Below, piece by piece: positions 19,043 to 28,499 of a stretch of DNA of 64,000 nucleotides. The position numbers and the translations under genes were made by a program. The notes under the pieces are model-generated. The model searched no databases, was not told the origin of the DNA, and worked only from the letters and a program-made list of their open reading frames with translations. Where the stretch lies: the NCBI RefSeq assembly GCF_902459465.1, contig NC_047083.1, positions 6,997,526 to 7,061,525 on the forward strand. The letters are read 5' to 3'. Position 1 is the first letter of the stretch. Each line of letters starts with the position of its first letter. This stretch comes from Asterias rubens. Lineage: Eukaryota; Echinodermata; Asteroidea; Forcipulatida; Asteriidae.

Positions 19043-19528
19043 TCTAACATTAAAAAAATGTTACGACTGTGTAGGTACATGTACAATGTTCAGTTTCACA
19101 TTTTAATTCTTGTTAGATAAACATTCAAAGCTAAAATAAACAACAAACCCAGCAGTCTTGTGGCTTTTCACACCAATGGGTGCCCTACTAATTAGCCATG
19201 GACATCCATGTGTTGCCGAAATGGTAATTTCACGATTGACACAAAATTGTCCCAAAACTTTTATTTAGAGAGTTTTTTTTTTTACATTGTCATAATTCAT
19301 CTAAAGACTTCACAGAAATTCAAAGCTTCAAGAAAGACTTGGTAACACTTACATGTACATATATTGTACGTTGTATCACATCGTGTAAAAAGTTCACGTT
19401 ACATGTAGTTAAAAGGTCACAGTTCAAAGGTCACAGTACGGCTTCTACCAATCCCATGTATCTGCAGATTAGTAAATGACAATAGTTTTTTAAAAAGATT
19501 AATTGCTACATGTACCTTGTAAACACGC

Positions 19529-19873
19529 ATTCATAAATACCCCAGACAATTTCTCTACTCCTATTGGTGGAGAGCACATCACGTTGGGGTGTTTAAATGG
19601 TTGATAATTACCAGTGTTTATAACCGGCTGGATTCCGCATGTCGGCGCGCAAGATTATCACGCGGAACGTGCAATTCATAGCTATGTAACAGTGCGTAAC
19701 TTATTTCTAAGGGCGCGCGCGTAATCTATTTCTAAGCGCGCGCGCGTACTCTATTTTTAAGCACAGCGGGCATACACACAACCCACGCGCGACATATTCT
19801 TCACAACCTCAAATTTTCAACTGTCAAAGTTTTTTTTTTTTAACCTTTTTTAACAAAAGGGCATTTATGAATG
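19529..19873. repeat. MITE with CATTCATAAAT ends, GC-rich core
   Basis: The ends CATTCATAAATACCCC and GGGCATTTATGAATG are inverted. The core carries alternating CGCGCG runs (about 19710-19750). It abuts the next inverted-repeat element. Confidence 0.55.
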
Positions 19874-20026
19874 GGAATAAAAGAGTAGTGACTCGTTCTT
19901 AAAGGTCCATTTAAAACCTTGCAGCATCGTTGCCGCGGCTTCGGCTCGGGCCTTTATCACACGGCAATTCGACCCTGCCGGCTTTAAACGGCCTTGTAAG
20001 AACTCGTTGCTACCCTTTTATTCCCT
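19873..20026. repeat. MITE with GGGAATAAAAG ends
   Basis: About 154 bp with inverted arms of around 30 bp: GGGAATAAAAGAGTAGTGAC on the left and TTGCTACCCTTTTATTCCC on the right. Confidence 0.65.
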
Positions 20027-20847
20027 TATTAAATGCTACTTTGTAAACACGGATTATAGTACATGCACAATCTTGCCATCCTCTGAGTCATTCTGTGGTG
20101 TCAAAGCAACCAATGGGTTCACCTCGGCTTTCAGATTTAGCTGAAACACTTATTGTTTTATTATGTATTATTCACATTTTTGGCTATAATATTATGAAAA
20201 TATTATTGGCATTGCATGAAATTGCCTGGAATATTTTGCTTTTTGTTTTACATTTTTAAATGCATTTAAAAATTTGAAATTAAGAAGACAGTACAAAGTT
20301 ATAAATTAATAATAAAAACTAATAGTATTAGTAGTTGAATTTCGTTAAGCGTAACCTACTTCTAGAAACTATAATTAGGCTACCCCATGAGCCTTCCTAG
20401 AAGTAAGCATAACCCTCCTATCAGGAGGAGGGTTACTTTACATAGTCCTAGTTACAGGAGACGATAGCGGACGGGAGACGATAGTGGACGAAACCGAAAT
20501 AGTTCTAGGAGTATGTGGTGATGACTTTCAAATTCATCCAATTTGCCAATAGTTCAAATCTGGTCTCGAAACAAGTGTAATGTTGTTATCTAGTCTCATC
20601 CTCATCCCCTTTTTCTGTACAATAATATTTAATAAATAAGTAATATTAATAACAACAACGACGTCTTTATATTTAATTTGATCTGCCAAAAAAAAAATCA
20701 AATCAATTTTCTCAACAACCCCGCCCCCTCCATTTTTAGTTCAATTAGATAAATCGAAAAGTTTGATATCCTTCTCCACGCGCACGAACGATAGCGAGTA
20801 TGATCGGGTGGAAGATTTTGTCTCGGTTTTAACCTTCCTCCTCCATA

Positions 20848-20992
20848 GACCTTTTCGCAAATACTGGGGCGCGCGCGTAAAGCTTGGAATTAGGTGCATT
20901 GTGGTCTAGTTGGTATCCAAAATTGATCCGGCACACAACAATGCACCTCATTCAACAGTCTGCGCTTGCGTAATGGTATTTGCGAAAAGGTC
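20848..20992. repeat. Foldback MITE with GACCTTTTCGCAAATAC ends
   Basis: A 145-bp element with perfect 17-bp ends, GACCTTTTCGCAAATAC and its inverse, and an imperfect palindrome that continues through AGGTGCATTGTG and CACAATGCACCT. A second, more worn copy lies at about 33745-33872 in the opposite orientation. Confidence 0.75.
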
Positions 20993-21194
20993 TCTGGTTT
21001 TACGGGCACCCCTAGTTGTGATAACGTCAGTCGGGTAGGAGGGTTACGTTATCGCAACTAGGACACCCCCGCCCTACGTACGATGCCGGCCATTAATACA
21101 TTACCACAGTGTTCTATGTAGTACTACTGTACCAATCCCCATGTGTACTACGTCTACGACTAGTACGTGTACTATATATAATACATGTACTATG

Positions 21195-21352
21195 TAGCAT
21201 AAGGTTTATCACGATTCAGAAACGCAATGCATTGTGGGAAGGAATATGGGGCAGTTTCTATGCAGTGTCTACGACTCGCACGCAACGCCTATCACACCTT
21301 TTGTGTGGGTTCAACAGCGCCCTCTCTTGATATTTTGCTATTCGCGATAAAC
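21195..21352. repeat. TAAGGTTTATC-family MITE, solo copy
   Basis: Reverse-orientation relative of the nested elements at 2377-2531 and at the matching site in unit B. Here it is not inside a TACTACTTGCCGTC element. Open frames overlapping it are not conserved and were not called. Confidence 0.6.
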
Positions 21353-22249
21353 CAATGGAGGTGCTACCGTAATTACGTACATTTGTACGTCGTCGAGAAC
21401 GACGTACGGTACGAAGAGAAGACACAAGAGACAACAGGGTGTGTTATGCATGCTCTGGAAAACAAGACTGAATGACGAGACTGCTCTACAACCATATACT
21501 TTTTTCACATTTTTCAAGAACGATCGGTTCAGTAATAAAACTTACCTGCTTTCGGAAGCTACCGCTACCACCACTGTAGGCTACTACTATTCTCTGTTTG
21601 CAAAATGATTTCACAAAACAGCCGTAGTAAACCAATAAACCAGTCTGGTCGCCCAATAGTTAATTAGATCGTGGCATGCAATCACACAATGCTGTGAAGG
21701 GGACCCAAGAAATTGCAGCTGTCACGTCGAACGCAACATATACGGACTGTTCCTCGACCCCTCAAGTATATAGCGTTGTTGTGCAACTGCGTTGAACCCA
21801 TGAGATCGATCGTGTGTACGGAGCTATTTAACATTCCATTCGCTTAGTAGATTTGTTGACAAAATCGCTGTAAACATATTGTTTTCCCCATAAAATTTGA
21901 GGTTTCCTAGCAAATTTCAGTGGTACGGCGCTCTACAAGTATTTGGTAGCTTTCACACAGGTAAGTTTTGTTACTAAACTGATCGTCTATGGATGAGAAA
22001 AGACACAAAAGGTAGATTTCTTTTTGTTTTCGGACGATGTAGACCATGGTCCCTACGTGTGTACGTGGTCCCTACTCCTACCTATTCCTAGAACTATTTC
22101 GGTTTCGTCCGGCTATCGTCTCCCGTAACCTCATAGGTTTATATCTCGCACGCGTTAAATAAACGATCATGGTTCAATCATTATTCTAGGAGTCATTCGC
22201 CGAAACTTCAAAGCATGTTCTGTTGACGTGAAATCACGACTATATTTGG

Positions 22250-22640
22250 GTCACTACTACTAACTTGCCGTCAACTCGCCGTCAACTCGCCGTCAACTCC
22301 TCCAATATACATTTAAAATCCACAAAGAAGCATAGAACTGTAAAGTATCAGCTCAAAGAGCATTCGCGTAAGTTTTAGGTCATATTTCGGAATAAAAATT
22401 GAGTTTTTTTCTCGTGAAAAAAAAATCTGGCGGTCCTACTACAATCATGTACTTGCCGTCAACTCGCCGACTTGCCGTCAACTCATTTTCGTGCTTTTTC
22501 ACAATGATTAGTCTGGCCCAAGATGTCAATGATTGGTACTTTTTTTTTATCAACACAAAGTCGTTTTTGTGAATGAATTTGTACTGAAAACCATGAGAAA
22601 TATGTAGTTTAGCCCAGACTTAACACTTCCTAGTTGCGAT
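22250..22640. repeat. Degraded copy of the TACTACTTGCCGTC element
   Basis: CTTGCCGTCAACTCGCCGTC is repeated here, followed by the same internal sequence as 2156-2719. The nested TAAGGTTTATC insert is absent, so this serves as an empty-site reference. The right end runs into an unrelated hairpin with TAACCCTCC. Confidence 0.6.
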
Positions 22641-23150
22641 AATCGTAACCCTCCATCCTCCCGACGGTCGGAGACCAGAGGGTTACGACACAAGACTGAT
22701 ATTATCGGTGTAACTAGCAGTTTTGACCAGTTTTTGCCAGACTCGTGATCAGATTCGTCCTTTTTTTCCACTTTCCAAAATCATGACAGACATTCTAAAC
22801 ACATGGAGTTGATCTTTATTGTATGACAACGTCATCTGGAACCCTTAAAACAACATCATGAAAATATTTGGCAGAAAAAACGACAAAAACTTACCAAAAG
22901 ACTGACCGAATATATCCATAATCCATAGCGGAGCCAACTAGTGATTTTGAACGTCGCACTTGCTTGGCAACAACCAATCAGCGTGACCCAACCAAACACG
23001 CATCTGGACGAGCCATGGCTGTCGTATGCATGCTATCACCGCCTTTGTGTGTAAGCACCGATCCCCCGCACCGAGTGCGCAGCATGCAGGCATGTACACC
23101 TCACTACAGCATGGTACCCCAAAACCCAAGAAGAAAAACATACTCTTAAT

Positions 23151-23531
23151 ATGATTCAGCGTTCTGCAGTGAGACTTTGTTTCAACAACTACTCAAGAGA
23201 GTCCAGTGTATCAGAAATGATTACCAAACTCAACTGGCACCAGCTTGAGGGTTGTCGTCTCATTACAAGGCTCTCTATGATGTTTTGCATCCTACACAAC
23301 CTCGTCGATTTAAACTGGGAAACCCACCTCACTAAACCAACACTCCCTACTAGAAGAACCCATCCACTCTCACTCATGCAACTTCAAGCCAGGACAACAA
23401 TTTACGCCAACACTTTTTTCCCATGGACTATACCACACTGGAATGGACTCCCCCACAATATCCTAGACTTAAAAGACTACAAAGCCTTCAAGACAGTGAT
23501 CAAAGCACACTTTAGACACTTCCACTAGGTC
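23151..23531 (+). mobile_element. 3' end of a non-LTR retrotransposon reverse transcriptase
   Basis: An open frame of 125 codons reads IQRSAVRLCFNNYSRESSVS, then MITKLNWHQLE, then FFPWTIPHWNGLP, with a typical FK-rich end. This is the C-terminal thumb and tail region of Jockey/CR1-type polymerases. The catalytic core is absent, so it is a 5'-truncated dead copy. The ATG at 23151 is not a real start. Confidence 0.7.
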
Positions 23532-23883
23532 ATTGGTCAGGTCATAAAACTCTGATGCGATGCGGGTATCAGTTTTTATCGGAGTATAATATCCAGATCC
23601 AATGAATTTTGGAATCAGAAATCTCTCTTTATTTTAATTTTAATTTTAATCTCGCCAAAATTAGGCTCTATGTGTCCTTTGATATCTCAATGTCCGAGGG
23701 GGCGACCATAGAACCCACTCCGCAATCTCAAAAAATGTTAAAAGTTATAAATTCTTACCGTAATTCAGTCCCCGACTACTCCGTTATACCACTACACTAC
23801 AAATGCTGATTGTCCCCGAACTCTGCCGAACGCATTGCGAAGTCACGACACGCGACAAGCGTGCGCATATTATTTTTTTTCCC

Positions 23884-24096
23884 AAGACAAACGTGGAGAA
23901 TTATCGCACACGTTCGTCTGTCCTAGAATAAAAAAACACATTCGATCCGTGCTTTGTGTACAAAAAATATGGACACGCGTCTAGGAATCAGACGTCTGGT
24001 TCCCAGACGCGTCCATATGTGTTTGTACGCAAAGCACGGATTGAGTGTTTTTTATTCTAGGACAAACGTGTGAAGATAATTCTCCACGTTTGTCTT
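23884..24096. repeat. MITE with AAGACAAACGTGGAGAATTA ends
   Basis: About 213 bp, almost fully palindromic. The left arm has AAGACAAACGTGGAGAATTA, the right arm its inverse ending ACGTTTGTCTT, and an inner arm pair ATATGGACACGCGTCT / AGACGCGTCCATAT surrounds the centre. Confidence 0.8.
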
Positions 24097-24239
24097 TTTT
24101 TTAAATAGGGTTATTTTAAATGATCTCAGCAAAAACTAGACATAGAGTTTTTTTTTTTTTTGAGTTTTCAAATCGATCTCAATCTTGAGTTATGGCGTAG
24201 ATAAGCTCAAAAGTTTTTTTTTTATGAAACAAAATATGA

Positions 24240-24863
24240 AGATGAACTTTGACCCAGGGTAACGACCCGGAAGTTAAGGTCGTACGATTTTGTCGTTAAC
24301 TTTTCAAATATTGGAAAAGTCTTTATCTATCTGATGCATAAGTATGGACATCATAGCTTTTCTATTTGTTGAGATACAGCAACAAGCAAATGATCATTTT
24401 TCAATTTAAAAAACCTTGTCATGACGTCATCAATGACATCATTATTCCAAAAAAGTGGTGGTTTCATGTACTCACTATTGCCTGTGTACATAGTAAGTTT
24501 TAGGTTTGTACAAGCTTTACTTTTGTTTAAAAGCTAAAAAGTTGTTTTTTGATGGAAAAAAAACACAAATGCGAACTTTGACCCAGGGTAATGACCCGAA
24601 AGTAAAGGTCGTACAATTTTGGCATAAACTTTTCAAATGTTGCCAAAGGCTTGATCTATCCGATGCCTAGGTATGAACATCATAGCTTTTATATTCGTTT
24701 AGATACAGCAGCAAGCAAATGGTCATTTTTCAAATTTAAAAACCCTGTCATGACGTCATCAATGACGCCATCATTCCCAAAATATGGCCGTTTCTTCCAC
24801 TCACTGTTGCCTATGAACATAGTAAGTTTTAAGTTTGTACAAGCTTTACTTTTGTTTAACGTC
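24240..24863. repeat. Tandem duplication of about 330 bp, two units
   Basis: GAACTTTGACCCAGGGTAA begins matching stretches at about 24244 and 24573, both running to GTTTGTACAAGCTTTACTTT. By eye the units are around 85 per cent identical. Both contain TGACGTCA, a cAMP-response-element consensus, but nothing shows that it functions here. Confidence 0.7.
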
Positions 24864-25179
24864 TCCTTTTTTCTTCACAAATGCAATTTTTGTGTGAGAT
24901 TGGCTTTAGGTTTTAATTTGCAATTTATGCAAACCCTTTCACAATTTAGTTACCCCTGCACGGGATGATGTACACAGATTTGATAATCAACAGCGACCTC
25001 TTTTGTTGGACAAACAAGAGCGCTTTTAGGATTCCCCGAAAAAATGTTCGCGCCATATGATTTTTACACATTTTAAACGTTGTTTTATTGTTATTTAATA
25101 CCTGATGACGTCATTATGACGTAATTAGGCCTGTGTTGTCTTAAAAACACTAAGGTTCAACTATCTGTCGAGTTTCAAG

Positions 25180-26474
25180 GTTCAAATCGATCTCAATCTT
25201 GAGTTATGCCGCAGATAAGCTCAAAAGTTCGACTGAATTGTTTCATTTATGTTTTGTGTATTTCAGCAGTAGAAAAAACAATGGATATTTAACATTTTAA
25301 CAAAGAATGGCGGCCATCTTGAAATAAAAAATAAAAAGCCCCTCTTCCTCCTTTTTTTGAAAAACCCGGACGTGAAACATGTTTTTTTTTAACTCGGCCT
25401 TAGTAGCCAACAGTGTGCGATGTCACAGTATCACATCAAGTGCATTGCCTGTGTATGGGAATGGGGTTGATCAACTCACGTGATCGGCTGTGGTACGTGT
25501 TAATGTTATCGGATCGTTTTTATAATGTTCGTAAATAATCCCAAAGTGGCCGATTCTTTTGTGGGTTATTCTCTTTCTATGTTGTAAGTATGATTTAACA
25601 ATTATACGGAATGATGTCAACTATAAAATAAACTAAAAGAATTTTGGCGGCAAGTGATGAGAACAATGTATAGGCCAGCTAGACCTACATGTACATGCAG
25701 AATTGAGTAAAAATAAACAGTTTTCAAACATCGGGCTGCATCTTTACAGAGCTGAGGACAGTTTTGTTCAGATAGAGAAATCAACAACTTGCCGCTAAGC
25801 CTTGAGATTTTCTGGATAATCTGGACATAGAAATTTTCAATATCAAATTTTTTCATACATTTCAATACTAGTGACATCTATGTAGGCGATACCGACATGA
25901 AATATTCATGGATGAATATTGAACACTGATTGTCCCGTACAGTGTACGAATGATGTTGTTTTTCTGTTTTCTTCTTTATATGCAGATGTACATGGGAAGA
26001 AGCGAATACTTTGACCTTTGAACTAGTACAACCAACTGAAACTGTGTACACAGAGATGTGGTGTAACTTACAATTGTACATGTAAGTGTAGCCAAGTCTT
26101 TCTTAAACTGTTAAAGGCTTGGAACTTCTGAAATCCTTGGATGAATTATTGTGTGATGTCAATTTTTGCCGCTTGAATGTTTTCTCTGGCTGAAACTCCA
26201 AAGACTGCACACTGAAGAAAAAATATTAAGTTCAGGCATTTGGAAAACCCTTCAGACAGAAGTTTAAGTTAATTTCAGCGCGTCTTTTCATAAAGTTGTC
26301 CACACACAGGACTTGTGTGGTATTTGTGGATTTGTAAGCTTTAGGTACAAATGTATACAAACAGCCCTGCAAAAACTTTTTTTAACCTGTATGGTTTAAA
26401 AAAATAAGACATGCTTCATGTTTTATAAACAACTTGGCATCTTATGATAAAACACTTTATTGGATTTAACAAAT
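25180..26474. other. Non-coding spacer upstream of the plus-strand zinc-finger gene
   Basis: I see no conserved gene, TATA-like core or clear repeat in this AT-rich stretch. Short open frames on the minus strand (25617-26081) show no recognisable domain. It may contain the promoter and 5' leader of the gene at 26475. Confidence 0.4.
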
Positions 26475-27782
26475 ATGAATTCTGAATCGGAGACACCTGA
26501 AAATGTCCAAGAGTTAAAGCACCAAAATGCCCACCGTGAAAAGAAACAATTTGTTTGTGAGATTTGTGGAAAGGTCTTCTCACAAAAAAATGACCTGACA
26601 ATCCATCAGCGTGTGCACACTGGAGAGAAACCATTTGTTTGTGACATTTGTGGAAGAGCCTTCTCACGAAAACAACATCTGCAGTACCACGACCGTGTCC
26701 ACACTGGAGAGAAACCATTTTCCTGTGATATTTGTGGAAAAGCATTTTCTGATAAATACAGGTTACAATCACACCAAAGAGTCCACACTGGAGATAAACC
26801 ATTTGTTTGTGACGTTTGTGGAAAAGCATTTCCTCGAAAAGGCAGTCTAAACACACACCAGCTAGTCCACACTGGAGAGAAACCATTTACTTGTGACATT
26901 TGTGGAGAGCGCTTTACTTATCAGTTTGGTCTAACTGGTCATTACCAAATACACACTGAGAAGAAACCATTCTTCTGTAACATTTGTGAAAAAGGTTTCC
27001 CAAATGAGACTAGCCTAACAGTCCATCAGCGTGTCCACACTGGAGAGAAACCATTTGTTTGTGACACTTGTGGAAAAGCCTTTAAACAACAACAATACCT
27101 AAAGTATCACGACCGTGTCCACACTGGAGAGAAACCATTTCCTTGTGATATTTGTGGAAAAGCATTTTCATTTAAAACCGGTCTAAAAGCACACCAAAGA
27201 GTCCACCACACTGGAGAGAAACCATTTGTTTGCGACATTTGTGGAAAATCATTTTCTCAAAGTTTCGGCCTAAGAACTCACTATAGTGCCCACCACACTG
27301 GAGACAAACCATTTTTCTGTGACATTTGTAAAAAAGGTTTCCCAAATGAGCCTAGTTTGACAGCCCATCAGCGTGTCCACACTGGAGAGAAACCATTTGT
27401 TTGTGACACTTGTGGAAAAGCCTTTTCACAAAAACAACACCTAAGAGACCATAACCTTGTCCACACTGGAGAGAAAAGGTTTTCATGTGATATTTGTGGA
27501 AAAACCTTTTCTCTTAAAACTAACCTAAAAAAGCACAAAAGAGTCCACACAGGAGAGAAACTATTTATTTGTGATATTTGTGTAAAAGCGTTTACATATA
27601 AAACTAATCTAAAAAAGCACATAAGAGTCCACCATGGAGAGAAACAATTTATTTGTGACATTTGTGGACAATCTTTTTCTCAAATGGATATCCTAAGTGA
27701 ACATCACAGTGTTCACTTTGGGAAGAAATTATTGGTGACATTTGTGGAAAAGCCTTCTCAACAAGATAACACCTCCATGTAA
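26475..27782 (+). CDS. C2H2 zinc-finger array protein, plus-strand gene 1
   Basis: 435 residues from the first real ATG (26475, MNSESETPEN). The ATG context AAATATGAATTCTGAA matches that of the minus-strand copies, so I prefer it to the in-frame TTG 15 bp upstream. It encodes 14 consecutive C2H2 fingers with complete ligands, among them FVCEICGKVFSQKNDLTIHQ and FSCDICGKAFSDKYRLQSHQ. Some linkers carry a doubled histidine (VHHTGEKP). There is no effector domain. The last residues (LVTFVEKPSQQDNTSM) come from a frameshift inside a fifteenth finger, and worn finger sequence continues to about 27950. The gene lies opposite in orientation to the left-hand array and head-to-tail with the next gene. 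Nuclear DNA binding is inferred from the fold; targets unknown. Confidence 0.88.
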   Translation: MNSESETPENVQELKHQNAHREKKQFVCEICGKVFSQKNDLTIHQRVHTGEKPFVCDICGRAFSRKQHLQYHDRVHTGEKPFSCDICGKAFSDKYRLQSHQRVHTGDKPFVCDVCGKAFPRKGSLNTHQLVHTGEKPFTCDICGERFTYQFGLTGHYQIHTEKKPFFCNICEKGFPNETSLTVHQRVHTGEKPFVCDTCGKAFKQQQYLKYHDRVHTGEKPFPCDICGKAFSFKTGLKAHQRVHHTGEKPFVCDICGKSFSQSFGLRTHYSAHHTGDKPFFCDICKKGFPNEPSLTAHQRVHTGEKPFVCDTCGKAFSQKQHLRDHNLVHTGEKRFSCDICGKTFSLKTNLKKHKRVHTGEKLFICDICVKAFTYKTNLKKHIRVHHGEKQFICDICGQSFSQMDILSEHHSVHFGKKLLVTFVEKPSQQDNTSM

Positions 27783-27955
27783 AGTACCATAATCTTTTAC
27801 CGTATTTTCTGCACACAGGAGAAAAACCGCTTGCCTGTGATATTTGTGGATCAGCCTCCTCTCAAAAACAACACCTACTGAGGTGCCAAGCCTTTCACAC
27901 TGAAGAGAACCGAACGGTGTTCATTTGTGACATTTGTGAAAAAGATATCAAGGAC
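27783..27955 (+). pseudogene. Decayed fingers after plus-strand gene 1
   Basis: The shifted frame still reads HTGEKPLACDICGSASSQKQ and later VFICDICEKDI. These are two or more former fingers now beyond the stop at 27780. Confidence 0.6.
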
Positions 27956-28499
27956 CGTGGACGGTGTGTTTTGTTTTTGAAAAGGGCAAGGGCACTAAGG
28001 CACTTCTCCTTGGTAAAGGGCACTCTGTGAGAAACTTGCAAATTTCTACTGGAGCACCAATGCATGCATGGAGGCAGTCGCCTTTGTTGCCTCTGTTAAA
28101 TATCAGGGCTGCACTTCTCATTTTATCACTGGATGTAGAGAAATCATTTATGACGTTTGTGGAGAATCCTAGAATTTCATGTAGCAGCTTGTTCTCATTG
28201 ACCACCTCTGTTCTCTTTTAGGGGAACCATTTATCTGAATAATTTTTAGGAAAGCCTGAAGAATATAGAATTTCAACTTCAAAGTTCTTAGCTCTTGAGA
28301 GAAACAGTTGTTTTTCTGGGATATTTGTGATTTTTTTATGAGTGTTAAAGGGTCATTTGAATTAGAAGCAGCTTATCGGAGCACCAAGTGATCTTGGGTG
28401 TGAGATCTGCCAATTTTTGTGACATTTGTAGATGAACATAAGCAAAACAAACCGTTAATCTTGCCAGTAAATGTTAAAATTGTAGATATAGTTACCAAT
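27956..28499. other. Spacer between the two plus-strand zinc-finger genes
   Basis: No gene seen. Positions 27960-28120 (AAAGGGCA...GCAAATTTCTACTGG) are an inverted relative of the GTGCCCTT-containing sequence in the 3' flanks of copies 2 and 3 (about 4010-4110 and 10545-10640). The remainder is unassigned. Confidence 0.45.
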
